A stretch of DNA of 64,000 bases from Dipteronia dyeriana (GCA_032871835.1 CM065295.1:19664501-19728500), one strand, 5' to 3'; positions 21,614 to 33,432 are shown, numbered from the stretch's first letter. Made by a program: numbers and translations. The notes: generated by a model not told the origin, from the letters alone.

Positions 21614-23027
21614 CAGTGTTCTAGTAAATGCTAGAGGCTAGTCGAACGGTAGACCAGCGTCTAGACGGTCTAGACGGTGCCTATACGGATTTCTAGATGA
21701 CCAATTTTTTTTCTCCTATTTATATTTCTATAAAACCAGTAATAAAACTCATGGTATGACCAAATTCAATCAAAACCATAATATCTAGTCCATATCTGTA
21801 AAGTCCAATGAAGTCCAATCACAATTTGTCAATTTATCAATTCACATTTCGCAATCTAATATTCCAATAACAAAATCCTCAAAATAATAAATATAGTCCA
21901 ATATTAAAATTTCACACAAAATTGCTTCAATGAAAAGGAAAAAAATAATCTGGACATGTTTTGTTTTATATAATTACAAATTTATGTTATCAAATACAAA
22001 ATGGAAAAAAGAAAAAGGAAAAAATCACATCCGGAAACCAAAATCAATCATTTTGTTATATTCTACATTTATGCTTCAAACTTCAAATTATGTGCAATCT
22101 AATTTGGTAATTCCACCAAATCTAACAGCTTGCTTGGATATTTGATACTAAATCAAACTTGAATTACTTGAATGCACAATTGAAACTCAAAAGCCTATTT
22201 AGACTGATAACCGAAAAAAGAAGAAGACAAATATAATAGCAAAGAGCTCCTGAGATCTAACTAACAAAGTAACAAGACTTGGGTAAAGGAAGCCAAAATA
22301 ATAATGAAAATTGAAATGAATTCAATGAATTTCATCTTAAACAATAAAGTAATAACTACTAAACACATATGACATAACTAACACAGAACAAGGTCTCAGT
22401 ACATTTTAATTTTTTTAATTTTTTACATTTTAAATTTCAACAATAGACTGGCGGAGCACACATCGGTGCATCACTGTTGAGTAGACTATAGAAGTATAGC
22501 TGTATAGAGTAAGAAGTCAAGAATCATTTTATAATGAATGAAAAAAATTCAAAAAGGCACAAAAGAAAAACTAAGTTGGATGACAAACCTGCGAGCTGTG
22601 ACGATGAACCTGTTACGATCGGTGACCACACTTCAATCTGGCGATGAGGAGTGACGACGGCCGAAGACCCTTGCTTTTGAGTTCTGACGGCGATGAGAGG
22701 TCATGATCGATGACGATAAGGGAGCCTGTTGGTAGGTCTAGGGTTGTGATTTGAGAATCTCTCAATTTGGGAATTTGGGATTTGGTGGAGTCGTTCAATC
22801 GTGGAGGTGGAGAAAATGAAATCAGAAAAAAAAAGAATTGTATTTATATGGCGCCTTATTTGGCCGATTTTTAAAAAAACATACTATTCGAGTCAAACCC
22901 GACTTTGACCCGCCTAGCCTAAAAAAAGAGTTCAAGTCGGGCAATTTTTTAGTGACCCGCCTAGAACAACCGATTTGGCCTGTTTCAGGACAGTCAGGTG
23001 CCGCCTAGACCGATTTTTCAAACACTG
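21614..23027. mobile_element. Non-autonomous hAT-like element
   Basis: The left end CAGTGTTCTAG and the reverse-complemented right end CAGTGTTTGAA share the CAGTGTT tip. Flanking 8-mers ATGTTGAG (21606-21613) and ATGTCGGG (23028-23035) match at 6 of 8. The subterminal regions carry GTCTAGACGG and CCGCCTAG motifs in opposite orientation. A minus-strand ORF of 61 codons (22613-22798) near the right end is unrecognised and its surroundings are GC-richer. There is no transposase. Confidence 0.6.
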
Positions 23028-23035
23028 ATGTCGGG

Positions 23036-23668
23036 TCTGGCTTCTATTGGAAGAGTTTCTAATGGAATGTTTGGTAGGAAGGAAAAGGGAGAAGAAAGAA
23101 AAGGGTGGAGGGAAAAGGGAGAAGAAAATAGAAAAGTGTGTATTTTATTTTAGGGTTATAAGTTTGTAAGTTAGGGTTTGGTGATTGATTTTTGGGTTAT
23201 AGTTGAGTTTAATGTTAATTATTCTTATACGGGTTGTTTGATTTGTCCAAATATCTATTCAAGAGTGTTAATTGAACGTTGTGTCACATAAAAATAATGT
23301 CTCGAAGAGCTTCAATGCTGATTTTGTGAACTATTGAATTAAGATAATTTAAAAAGATTCATGAGTGTTCATTTGATTCTGGTTGCTCTTGGGTTTGCCT
23401 TTGCACTTACAATTTGACAACGATGATAGTGCACAATAGATCTGTTAGAAATTGGAAGACTGGGGATTCAAGTGGCTGGAAATTTTTTTATCCTGTTATT
23501 GAGATGCTAGAGAATGCACTGGAAAAATTACCTTTCTAGATTTTTGTTCCAGATTTTTAATTTTATTTTTTAAGGATATTTAATAAATACCAGAATTGTA
23601 TTATTAATTAACCATTATTTCAATTTCTAATTTTTAATTTTTTTTTAAATTTATTAATTAAAATTTCA

Positions 23669-23699
<31 letters not shown>

Positions 23700-24182
23700 A
23701 AGTTTATTTTTTTTAATTTATATTAACATTTAATTATTATTTAATTTTTTTATAATAATAATAATTATTTAATTAGTGGGAGAGAGAAATGAAATATAAT
23801 TTAAATGTATTTAACATATATATATTTAAAAAAATCTATTTTTTAAAATAATTAATATTATGTTTTATTTATTTTTTTAGATATTAATCAAACTTGTCAA
23901 ATAGTGTTTATGTGATATTATTATATATTTCCAGTTTTAATACAATTATTCATATAATCAGGATATATAAGTGTAAGTTTCCTTTGACATCTGTTTCACT
24001 TCTATCAGTTTTTATCGATAAATGAAAATTTAAGGAGTTTAATATCAAGAAAATCAAAATCAAGAGAAACTTCACTATAGTACTATAAGTTCAGTGGATA
24101 TAAGAGCTATTAACCCTTTTTTTCTACCTGAAAACTATGTCGTTTTGGAGGGTTTTGAATTGAAAATGAATAAAATACAAAA
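23036..24182. other. AT-rich intergenic sequence
   Basis: It holds a purine-rich GAAAAGGGAGAAGAAA duplication (about 23075-23135) and an (ATT)n microsatellite (23669-23696). I see no gene. Confidence 0.5.
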
Positions 24183-24359
24183 CATTGATCAAAGCCGGTC
24201 AACTTAACGAGTCGATCTAGTCGGTGACTAGGCGGCCAAGTTGGTCATTAGATAGATTTCTACCTAATTTGAATGATTTCAATCAAATCGGGGCATTTGG
24301 TCTCCAACTAACGTCTAGGTGCTGTCTAAACATTCAAGTCGGAGACTTTCGCATCACTA
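24183..24359. mobile_element. Possible short hAT-like MITE
   Basis: The left end CATTGATCAAAG and the reverse-complemented right end TAGTGATGCGAAAG are similar. The interior has CTAGGCGG and CGTCTAGG motifs like the element at 21614-23027. No convincing target duplication is visible, so the assignment is weak. Confidence 0.35.
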
Positions 24360-25254
24360 AGAAAAGCTGTATAAAAGACTGGATATGTATTTTATAGATG
24401 AACATTAAAATTTGTGGAAAAAATAGATGAGATCGGATAAAATATCACATCTATACAACATCCAAATGAGTAATATATCAGTATGAGGTAGTAAAAGAAA
24501 CATCGAATAATAAAGAAAACCTTCTATTAATGATGTTGATTTGGACACATGCATGATTTTGACATTTGAACATTATGCCGGTGATTGGCTGACACCCTCT
24601 GTAAAACAAATTAAAGGTAAGGACAAGCATGCTAGTAATTAATGCGATCCCTTCATAAAAAAAAATCGCTTTCCTTCAAGATCTTTCTTATGAGTTATGA
24701 TCCTATATTTCTATTTGTTACCCTCCAATACCATCCGCCTGTTCTTTTACTTACTTTACTGTACATATCCAATATAAGGTACTTGATGTTCATAATTTTT
24801 TTTTAAAAAAATCTTACAATGTGAAAACTAATGAAATCACATGTTACAAAGATTTGAAATTCAACTCCTGCTTGAGTGAGTAAGTGATCCCCGTGTAACA
24901 CCACTTTACTGAAAGTTATCCGTTAAATTTCTTTAACTTCATACGTGGAATATCTATCACTTTCTTCATAAATGATCGGTGAGAATTGATTTTAATGATC
25001 AATTTTTTTTTTAATTTTATAATTTGGTAGTATACTAATGATGAACTTTTCAAAGGCTTTTAATAACAGGTTAAATTTCTACACAAGACCGACTTTAGCT
25101 TGACATATGAGTTTTTTTACATTATTAAGATAGGGGTAATAATACATGGATGCATCGTGCATTCATTATAGATGAAGACCTTTTGTTATAGATTGTTGAA
25201 GAAGAAAGTAGAAATCGCTCTGCTACCTTAGTGGAATATTTCATATTTTCATGT

Positions 25255-25288
<34 letters not shown>

Positions 25289-25485
25289 CTCAAATGCAGC
25301 ATATAATTGGTTATTCATGAAATAAGGGATGGGATGATTTAATTGGATGGAAATTATGAAATCGATAAAAATGGAAATAAAAGTAAATACAAAATAAGAA
25401 TTAAGAAGCACAAAAAGTGAGCCCGTGGAAGCCAGTAAAAAAGAACTAAAATCCGATCCCATATATCATATATATTTGTCCTTAA
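24360..25485. other. Intergenic sequence upstream of the DUF7950-type gene
   Basis: AT-rich with a short (TA)n(GA)n tract at 25255-25289. I see no gene or element boundary. Confidence 0.5.
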
Positions 25486-26011
25486 ACATCCACGTCTTCA
25501 TCAGACCATCCACGTGTCCTCATCCCACTGTCAAGCCTCAACCCCTAGAACGTGAGTCGCCTGACCCAAACACTCCACGTTCTTCAGGTCACCCAAAGCG
25601 CGCGTCGACTAACCAATGGTCTTTTAGTTGTAAATCAGCTAATGAGGTCGGACCACGTGTGCACTTTCTCGAACCTGCCTATATGCCTTTTTCTTTTTCT
25701 CGATCAATTGTCCAAACAGGACGCTATTCTGACAACATTGTCCACGTGTTTCTTCTTTTGGAAGTGCTGGACACCTTACACGATTTTATTGGTCCATGTG
25801 TGGGACCAGATTTAAACGCTCTTATATTTTTAAGGGTGGGGTCCACGGTTAAACTACTGGATCAATCAGAGCTCTCCACTGTTTCGAGCGTTGTTTACCC
25901 TAGACACGTGGAGTATTTACAGCAAATGGATGTGTACTTGTGCCATGATTATCGCCTTAGCTCTTTCTTTCTCTCTCTCGAAGTCTCAGTACTGAAAAGA
26001 GAGAGAGAGAA
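25486..26011 (+). promoter_or_regulatory. Promoter with G-box/ABRE cluster and GA-rich leader
   Basis: Four palindromic CACGTG G-boxes lie at 25511, 25654, 25743 and 25905, with further CCACGT half-sites at 25490 and 25578. A TATA-like CTTATATTTTT is at 25821. A CT/GA-rich tract (25965-26010) resembling plant 5' leaders ends just before the first upstream ATG. G-boxes bind bZIP and bHLH factors and, in CACGTGTC context, act as ABA response elements. This density suggests control by ABA, stress or light; which element drives transcription is not determinable here. A long chance ORF crosses this region and is not a gene. Confidence 0.6.
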
Positions 26012-26066
26012 ATGGAGGAGGGTAAAGCTACGGAAAGGTGGTGCGCAAGCTGAGATGGGCAGGTAG
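26012..26066 (+). promoter_or_regulatory. Two upstream ORFs, or an N-terminal frameshift
   Basis: An ATG at 26012 opens a 13-codon frame (MEEGKATERWCAS) ending in TGA at 26051-26053. A second ATG at 26055 opens a 3-codon frame ending in TAG at 26064. Both end before the main ATG at 26080. The bases between 26038 and 26080 also read sensibly in the main frame (KLRWAGSATVN), so one missing base near 26044 would fuse the first uORF to the main protein. Confidence 0.5.
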
Positions 26067-26079
26067 TGCGACGGTGAAC

Positions 26080-26967
26080 ATGGATCGGATAATGCTGAGA
26101 TTCCGGCCGATTGCACCGAAACCGGTCGGAGGAGGAGGATCTGATTCCAAGAACGTGTTGGTTAATAAGAAGAGATGTAAAAGAAAGTATGTTAGGGTTA
26201 GCAAGAATAATAGTGGTTACAGAAGAAAGAAGAAAACAACATTAACCCAAGTAGATGGAACTGGAAGTGAAGGTGGTTCGGACAATAAGATGGTGACGCT
26301 ACAGTTGTTGCCTGAGAGAGCAGATTCTATTTCTGAGGATGAGGATCCTATTCCAACCAGCAGAAGAACGTCATCACAGTGCAATAATTATCTTGATGAT
26401 GCTAAAACGAGGGAATTAGAGAAACACTTGAAGAAGGATAATCAAGCTGTGTTTGATAGTTGCATGGTAGGGTTGGGTGTGAATCAGACGGTGGCGGTGG
26501 AGACGCTGGTGACGGTGGAGAGCGTGAGTGCTGCAGATACTAGCACATGCAATAATAATATGGATTTTAGAGGGATAGGGAGTAGTGGGAGATTAGAAAT
26601 AATGATGAAACTGGAGAGGGACACGTGTCCGGCGTTTATATCAGACGGTTTAAACAGAGTTCAGTGGGTGAACGGAGCGTACAGGAGGATGGTGATGGTG
26701 AGGCTGCTAGAAAAGCAAGAGGTGCAGTCATCAGCTGCGGAGACGGCCGTAACGTTGCTGGTTTCGTTGGTGATGAAAGATAATTACAGGTTATTAAAGT
26801 TACCGTCATCTTTTACGAGTAAAGTGAGGGTAGAGTACAGGTGGCAGAACCAGAAGGAGAAGGAGAAGGAGATTATGGTGGTGCCATGTGATGTTTGGAG
26901 AATAATGGAGGTTGGAGGGTTTGCATGGAGATTAGACGTTCAAGCTGCCCTCAGTTTGGGTCGTTGA
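26080..26967 (+). CDS. DUF7950-type plant protein (unknown function)
   Basis: This is a 295-residue protein starting at the first in-frame ATG (26080); the frame is closed by TAA at 26023. The N-terminus MDRIMLRFRPIAPKP is the signature of a plant-specific family I know as DUF7950. Basic clusters follow (KKRCKRK at about 30, RRKKK at about 48), fitting nuclear import. Then comes an acidic-serine TLQLLPERADSISEDEDP stretch (about 73-90). The conserved C-terminal domain (about 155-295) includes CPAFISDGLNRVQWVN and ends VPCDVWRIMEVGGFAWRLD. The coding region shows no intron. Function in this family is not established to my knowledge. It is the only convincing host protein gene in the window; a GTG further upstream is not a credible plant start. 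Confidence 0.8.
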   Translation: MDRIMLRFRPIAPKPVGGGGSDSKNVLVNKKRCKRKYVRVSKNNSGYRRKKKTTLTQVDGTGSEGGSDNKMVTLQLLPERADSISEDEDPIPTSRRTSSQCNNYLDDAKTRELEKHLKKDNQAVFDSCMVGLGVNQTVAVETLVTVESVSAADTSTCNNNMDFRGIGSSGRLEIMMKLERDTCPAFISDGLNRVQWVNGAYRRMVMVRLLEKQEVQSSAAETAVTLLVSLVMKDNYRLLKLPSSFTSKVRVEYRWQNQKEKEKEIMVVPCDVWRIMEVGGFAWRLDVQAALSLGR

Positions 26968-27678
26968 ATATCGTGGCAAAACCATTCTATCATCACCATC
27001 AGGTAAATAAATATAATATAATATTTGAATGTTAGCTAGCTGGTTAAGCCAAATATATATATATATATATATTTTGAGTCGGCAGATTATAATAAAAATG
27101 GAGCAGCTAGCTTTGAAGAGAGCGATCAGCTATGGCACAATACAATCCCAACTCACAATGAAAATAGTAACTGTTGGTTGCTAGGAAAGAATAATTATGG
27201 CTAGGTATGGATCCGGTGAATATGAGTTAAGATCCTTTCAATGATCTCGTTTTTTCTTGTTTTTTTTTTTTAAATGTAATTGAAATACTAACTTATGCGA
27301 GGGAGAAGAAAGTATCTAATCTTAAATTCTTAATCATGTATTTAAAAAATAAAAATAAAAGGTAAAGAAAGAATCATGATCAGGTGAATATGACGATGCA
27401 GTATATATATCTTCTTTTATCTTCTTTTGTGGTATTTTACAGTTTGACTTATAGGTTAGGTTCGGGAAGCGTCTTGAGAGACAGAATATATGAAATTATT
27501 TAATTAAGTTGCCCACGGGTAATAATTTGATGAAGATAATTGAAATGTGCATGAGTTAACTAAGGTGTTATATACTTATATGTTGTGTTAATTGTTTTAT
27601 AATTACTACAGTCGATCTAGAGAGAGAGGAGTTCAATTTTTTTTTTTTACAATATCTATTAATGCAGGACCATGTATG
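26968..27678 (+). other. 3' flank of the DUF7950-type gene
   Basis: It holds the presumed 3' UTR; CATCAG|GTAAATAAA at about 27000 could be a UTR intron donor. Beyond it is AT-rich sequence with a (TA)n run (27053-27072). No further gene is seen. Confidence 0.4.
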
Positions 27679-27780
27679 TTTTTTTTTAATTGCCACCATC
27701 GGTAGAATTCGAGTCATTGACCTGGCGGTCATTTGTCCAATCCCAACTCGTTCATCTACCAGTTAAGTTACGTTCCAAGT
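27679..27780 (-). mobile_element. tRNA-derived SINE, minus strand
   Basis: Read on the minus strand it has an A-box-like TAACTTAACTGGTAGA, a B-box-like ACTCGAATTCT about 50 bases further on, and ends in a nine-base A tail (T run at 27679-27687). The body parallels the segment at 7566-7670. No clear target duplication was found. Confidence 0.6.
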
Positions 27781-28060
27781 CCAAAACTTAAATGACTCTT
27801 TTTAGATGTGTCATTTTTAGAATTACTCCTTTTATAAGTTATGTTTAACAAGCATAAAAAATGGGTTTCTTCCAAAAATACCCCCATATTACTTCCACGT
27901 CAGCTATTTTGAATTTAGTTTGTTTCATTTTTTTAGTAGTACTTTTCGGTTTTTAGTGAGAGAGTTGTGAATAGAGAGAAAGTTTCGTTCAAATATCGGC
28001 GAACACGCCAACAGCGACGATGGACCATCAACAGGATTACGGTGACGTAGGTGATGTAGA
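27781..28060. other. Intergenic sequence
   Basis: No feature supported. The short minus-strand ORF over 27925-28152 is largely the translated minisatellite. Confidence 0.4.
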
Positions 28061-28064
28061 ACAA

Positions 28065-28200
28065 AATCTTGAAAAGCATTAAAAAGTTTTAGATAAAAGT
28101 CTCGGAAAGCATTCAAAGGTCTCGGAAAGCATATAAAAGTCTCGTGAAGCATTCAAAAGCCTCGGATAAAAGTCTCGGAAGGTTTATGGAAAGTCTCAAA
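28065..28200 (+). repeat. Minisatellite with AAAGTCTCGG core
   Basis: About six imperfect units of 16-24 bp share AAAAGTCTCGGAAAGCATTC. The core resembles that of the minisatellite at 13617-13876 (AATAAGTCTCGG), which suggests related parent elements. Confidence 0.75.
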
Positions 28201-28563
28201 AACTAAGTTACTATTCATCATCTTCTCCAATCGAAAATTTCAACCTTCAACAACTTTAACAATAGAATATTTAAAACCAAAACTTAATTTGGAACTCGGC
28301 CCTCAAGTGCGTTAACGTACCGTCACTAAACTAATCCAATGAAGATGCATTACTAATGTTATGAAGTTGGTTTTGTTTGAATTTGGAATATCTATGCAAA
28401 GCTTTAACTTTTAGAGTTAGAGAAAGAATCAGATCTCAAACGATATAAAAATAAGAGAAAAGTTGAAATAAAAAAATTAATTACTAATGTTTTAAAATAA
28501 TGATATTTTTAGAAATAACTTACTTTACTATCGTAATTATACATACATATATATATATATATA
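28201..28563. other. AT-rich intergenic sequence
   Basis: Nothing recognisable until the first TA-flanked MITE. Confidence 0.4.
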
Positions 28564-28735
28564 TGAAAATTTTCTTTTCGATACGTATTGATAAATATAT
28601 ATCAGTGTACTACATGTGGACCATTATATTTAATTAATTTGATCCAGTCTATATACATGTTACTGCTTATTCAAAATCTATAACATACAAACAATGCATT
28701 GATTTATTTTACATCAGTGTATACCGAGAAGAAAA
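28564..28735. mobile_element. TA-microsatellite-associated MITE, copy 1 (diverged)
   Basis: It lies between (TA)n runs at 28546-28563 and 28740-28750. It contains ATATCAGTGTACTACATGTG followed by GACCATTA, matching the family pattern (cat)cagtgcgtt...gtggaccatta. The ends AAAATTTTC and GAAAATG are inversely related. Confidence 0.55.
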
Positions 28736-28763
28736 TGACTATATATATACACATACACACACG

Positions 28764-28895
28764 CGGTCCTTTTCCTATCAGTGCGCACTGATGAAATTAT
28801 ATAAAGACATTGAATATGAGCCACTCATTTGTAAAATAAGTTGCTCATATTCAATGTTCTTATATAATTACACCAGTACGCATTGACTTGAAAAG

Positions 28896-28896
<1 letters not shown>
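28764..28896. mobile_element. TA-microsatellite-associated MITE, copy 2 (hairpin form)
   Basis: The left arm has TCAGTGCGCACTGATG and the right arm CACCAGTACGCATTGACTTG. The centre folds into a perfect 14-bp stem, CATTGAATATGAGC with its reverse complement, around a 21-base loop. (TA)n sequence lies on both sides. Confidence 0.65.

Positions 28897-28963
<67 letters not shown>
28897..28963. repeat. (TA)n microsatellite
   Basis: More than 30 TA units separate MITE copies 2 and 3. Confidence 0.95.
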
Positions 28964-28966
<3 letters not shown>

Positions 28967-29140
28967 GGTTTTCCAGTCAGTGTCTACCGATATAAGTTAT
29001 ATTAGTACGTTATATGTGGATCATTGATTATGGAGAAGTTTTGACAAGTGTATACACTTTGAGTCAAATCATGTAAATCTAATGATTCACATCTAACGCA
29101 CTGACGAATTTATATCAGTACATACTGACTTGAAAGTTTA
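28964..29140. mobile_element. TA-microsatellite-associated MITE, copy 3
   Basis: About 177 bp. It starts AATGGTTTTCCAGTCAGTG and ends CATACTGACTTGAAAGTTTA, between (TA)n runs. The interior matches copies at 30441-30618 and, inverted, 57523-57697. Confidence 0.75.
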
Positions 29141-30440
29141 TATATATATATATGCACGTGTTAAAGTGGCTATAGCCGGTCAGCTAGTCTCATGACATAA
29201 ATCATGTATATGCCATATTTATAAATTTATAAACAAATTAAACTTCATGCTATCATACAAATTAAAGATTCGTTTGTTTTTTCCACGTAAAATTTAACGA
29301 GTCAGAATCATAATTATAAGGTTATTTTAATTTGTTTGTCTTTTAAGTGGTCAATTTTTTTTTTTAAAAAAAACTAAAAAATCATGATTTTTCATTTAAT
29401 TGCAAATCACTTAATTGTATTAAATGCAATCCAAAAACTTTCCTTCTGATACTACCGTTCATATATAACATATTTTCAATTTCATCGTAATTATATATGG
29501 TGTAAAAATCTTTATTTTAATATATTGTTTATTTTAAATAACTTTAAATATAGAAAAGAACCTTAATCACTTTTTATATTGGTGTTTAATATCAATACTT
29601 TATTATTATATTGGGTTTGGGTTTGGTCAATTAGTTTCTAAAATTATTAACTTTAGTCATTCCGTTAAAAATTTCATGAAAATTCACAGACCGATATTGT
29701 CAGAAGATACAATGACCAAAATTTCCTAAACGAAGGTTTCTAGTGAATGAAAGAATGGTAATTTTGTATTTAATTAAATAAAAAATGAAAAAACAAATTA
29801 AACTTAAAGTTAAAATTAAATATATATATAAATCAATCTAAGCAACCTAGTACAATACTAAATGGCACCCACTTATACTTAGTGAACCCAGCCCAATACT
29901 AAATGACATTCACCTATCTTCTTCTATCTCTAGCATACCAAAAAAATAAAATCCGGATCTATCTCTTCGATCTCAATGGGATGTATATCGGATCTCCAAA
30001 CCACCGTTGTTGCCGCCCAAACCATACCCTGAAAATCAAACCCAAACAAACTGAGAAAACCAAACTCATTCAACAACAAAATTAAACCCATTCAACAGTT
30101 TTTTAACTAATTTAATTATCTGAATATGAAGTTCTGAATAGAAGGGCACTGAAGATATAGTTTTTTAAGTATAGAGAGTGGGTATTCCACACGAAATGAC
30201 ATATTATTTGAGATTGTGGTATACACACGAAAGCTGCTAATTAATAATAATTCTTTATCATCAAAATATATATTATAAAAATTAGTGACTCAACATCACT
30301 ACATTGGGAAATTTAGATTTAGATATAGATATGATCATAAAAAATAAATTAAGGGAGTGTGCAGCCCACAAGAAAGCCACAGCTTTCTCAAAATAAGGAC
30401 TTATTTTCTTTCTCTTTAGTGGGAACTATATATATACACA
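29141..30440. other. Intergenic sequence
   Basis: AT-rich. The segment starting GGTCAATTAGTTTCTAAAAT (29624) resembles the reverse complement of 58700-58750, suggesting ends of one unclassified element family. I found no gene; short ORFs here lack any domain. Confidence 0.4.
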
Positions 30441-30618
30441 ACGGTTTTCCGGTCAGTACGTACTGATATAAGTTATATCAGTGCGTTGCATATGGACTAT
30501 TGATTATGGAGAAGTTTTGATAAGTACATACACTTAGAGTCAAAGTATGTAAATCTAATGGTCCACATCCAACGCATTAACGAATTTATATCAGTACGCA
30601 CGGACTTGAAAATTTCAG
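30441..30618. mobile_element. TA-microsatellite-associated MITE, copy 4
   Basis: It starts ACGGTTTTCCGGTCAGTACG and ends CGGACTTGAAAATTTCAG. The arms are inversely related (TACTGATATAA at both tips). It is flanked by TATATATA runs and abuts the G1 retroelement. Confidence 0.75.
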
Positions 30619-30632
30619 TATATATATATATA

Positions 30633-31587
30633 TGTTAACAACTTTTTTTGGCAAGGGTCCGAAGAAGAATTTCCTATCTGCCCAGTACCTGGTAGGACCA
30701 ACCTGGTAGGGTTTATATCGAGACCGGCTCCCAACCAACCTACGTACCTCGATACCACTATCTAGGAAAAATGTCAGCATCACTTCTCCAAAAATGCCAG
30801 ATATCAAGCCGAACTAGCGTCTTGGTACCTTCTACCTACCTTGATATCAGGATATCTATCCGGTACACGAGTACTTCGACACCAGCTAGTAACCCCTCCA
30901 GGATACCTCCTACCTGGTATCTAGGAACTGCGACATCAACCCAGTACTCAAGTACCGTGATACCGGTCCAAAACCAACCCAGTATGTACGCCTCCTCCGT
31001 TCGGTAGGAAGAATAGTACCAAGAAGGGGCCAACATGCTAGAACAAGCGCCACACCATCAAGAGTAGACCGGACGTCAGGGTACCATGCCCCCAAAGGTA
31101 CAAAGTCATCGTATTTTCCTCCAACAATGTGGGAGAGAAAGTTTACCTCTCCGGTCATTCACAATGCTATTAATAGAGATAGTTAACCTTATTAATACGT
31201 AATCAGTCAACTCTTTAGTGGTTATTCACAACACCATTAATGAGTGATCAGTCAACTCTTTGATGGTCATTCACAGCCATTAATGAGTAATAAGTCAACT
31301 CCATCAATACCAAACCAGTGTTCATATGATTACGAATTGATTAACTAGATTGACGGAGTGGATAGCAAGCAATTAGGACATATAAATATGACCAAACTCT
31401 CTCCAAGAAGATCATCTCATAACTGAATCTGAAATCGCCTATTCAGAGAACACCAAAATGGGATCCCAAAATGAGATCGTCTACTACACATATCAATTTT
31501 CATCAGGAATGTATCGCCAACAATGTAAAAGACATTTTGCCTAATTCTCCATAATATCATCACTATAGTATCTTCTCGTTTACATGT
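30633..31587 (-). mobile_element. G1 3' LTR, distal part
   Basis: It runs parallel to the first 950 bases of the solo LTR at 31588 and to 36082-36590. Repeated GGTACC/TACCTGG motifs give it a distinctive texture. It breaks at CATGT (31583-31587), the target site of the inserted solo LTR, and resumes at 33433. Confidence 0.75.
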
Positions 31588-33432
31588 TGTTAACAAACTT
31601 TTTCGGTAGGGGTCCAATAAGAATTTTCCATCTGCCTGGTACTTAGTAGGGCCCACTCGGTAGAATATAAATCAGAACCGGTACCTAGATACCAGGGATA
31701 CTCGATACCATGTACCGATAAGAAGTCAGCACCACCTTTCATACCAGTTATCAAGCATAACCAGTACCACAGTACCTCCTACCTGGTACCTAGGTACCAC
31801 GGTACCTCATGCCTGAAACCTATGTACTACGACACCAGCCTGGTACTTGAGTACCGCGATACCACTTTGGAACCCATCCAGGGTACGTATCCTACCTGCC
31901 CAGTAAGAATAATGGTATCAGAGAGGTACCAGCCTACTAGAACAAGGCGAACAAAATCAGACCGGTACAGTAAGGTACCTTGCCACTAGAATATATAGCC
32001 AGAACCGTCGTTTCTCCTCCAACAACGAAGAAGAGGAAGTTGACTTCTCCAGCCATTTACAACGCCATTAATGGAGAAAGTCAACCCTAATTAATGGGGA
32101 CAATCAACCCCATTAATGGAGTTAACTTCTTTATGGTCATTCACAACGCCATTAATGAGTCAACTCAATCAATACCACATCAGTGTTCCTATGATTATGA
32201 ATTAAATGGCTAAATTAATGGAGTGGGCAACAAGAAAGAGTCCAAAGAGGAAACAAACACATATTCTCCAATATATCCTCCACAAACCGATTCTTCAGGA
32301 TCAACTACATTAAATAGAAAATCTCATATAATAAGGAAGGAGATCAATCCAGAGATCTTCGGATTGCACGCCAAGGAAAAACCTCAGCGACTTCATGTAT
32401 AAATAGTAGGATTCGATGCCTGAGACCCATATGAGATTCGAACAGAAATCGCCTATGGAGAGATCCTGAAATAAGAGGATCTACTACTCATAACAGTTCT
32501 CACCAGAAATGTCTCACCAACAGTGTAAAAGGCATCTTGCCTGATTCTCCATATACCATCACTATGATATCATCTAGTTTATGTGTATTTACCTTTACTA
32601 GGAATATTCTGGTATCGATTATCACTCGATTACTATTGTAAGCTCTCCAGAGCACCATAGATGTACTATTTCGCCATTCTTGTAAGCTCTCAAGAGCACT
32701 CATTGTTGATATATATATCAGGAAGGGTATTTCTACTTCCTCTGGATAATGCCTTGTGTTTTTTCAGCATATGATCATTAGAGATGTTTTTTTTCCCTTG
32801 GTCAGTCCACCTTTACATAAGACTTGTCTTTCTCCCATTTATCTTTTGTATTGTGCATGTGTATGAATGTGAGTTAGTCTCTGACCCTGTTGATCCTACC
32901 ACTTATCTGCATGTCGAGTTATAGCACTAAAGAAGTTAGGAGAGACAAGACAGGTCTCGGCCCAGACCGAAAGTACCTAGAGGCGAGAAATCATTAACGG
33001 GTGGTCATGTCTTTCACGACCACAACTATATCAATCAAGTGCACAAATCATTCATTCTTGTTTGCTATATGGGCCGAGAAACTACCGAGGAGTAGCGATC
33101 CTACCTTCTTGAATGATATTTGGATCGAGGTCACCTAGAGAGGAGACCGAGTGCTAGAACCAGAGTACTAAGACCAGGGACCAGGGACCAGGGACCAGGG
33201 ACCAGGGACTAGGACCTGCCCTCCATTTTAGCAAAGGAACCGCGAGCATCATGTCTCCTCTATATGCACGAAGCCTGACGGGTGGAAGGACTTGTCTCCT
33301 CCCTAGTTACACCATACTCTGTATACATACAAGATCACCAAAGTATGAGATACCTACCCCCCGCTGCCTACTGGGTAACGGGTTAAGGGTGTTGATCGAA
33401 ATTCCTCACCTATAGTGAATTTTTGGTTAACA
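31588..33432 (-). mobile_element. Solo LTR of the G1/G2 family (1845 bp), nested in the G1 3' LTR
   Basis: TGTTAACAAAC begins and TTTTTGGTTAACA ends the block on the plus strand, and CATGT flanks both sides (31583-31587 and 33433-33437). The interrupted LTR resumes in register afterwards, since 33438-33720 parallels 32580-32870. The orientation matches G1. It is longer than the G2 LTR (1191 bp), partly through a region with a GGACCAG heptamer array (33174-33213). It looks like the product of LTR-LTR recombination after an insertion. Confidence 0.85.
33174..33213 (+). repeat. Tandem heptamer GGACCAG
   Basis: About five uninterrupted units within the solo LTR. Confidence 0.85.

Noticed and set aside
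25425..26066. 213-codon ORF over the promoter of the DUF7950-type gene
   Set aside because: It spans G-boxes, the TATA-like element and the GA-rich leader, has no recognisable domain and ends inside the leader; it is a chance open frame.
30771..31158. ORFs in the G1 3' LTR with repeated Tyr, Thr and Ser
   Set aside because: They translate the GGTACC/TACCTGG texture of the LTR; the same texture recurs in every LTR copy with stops.
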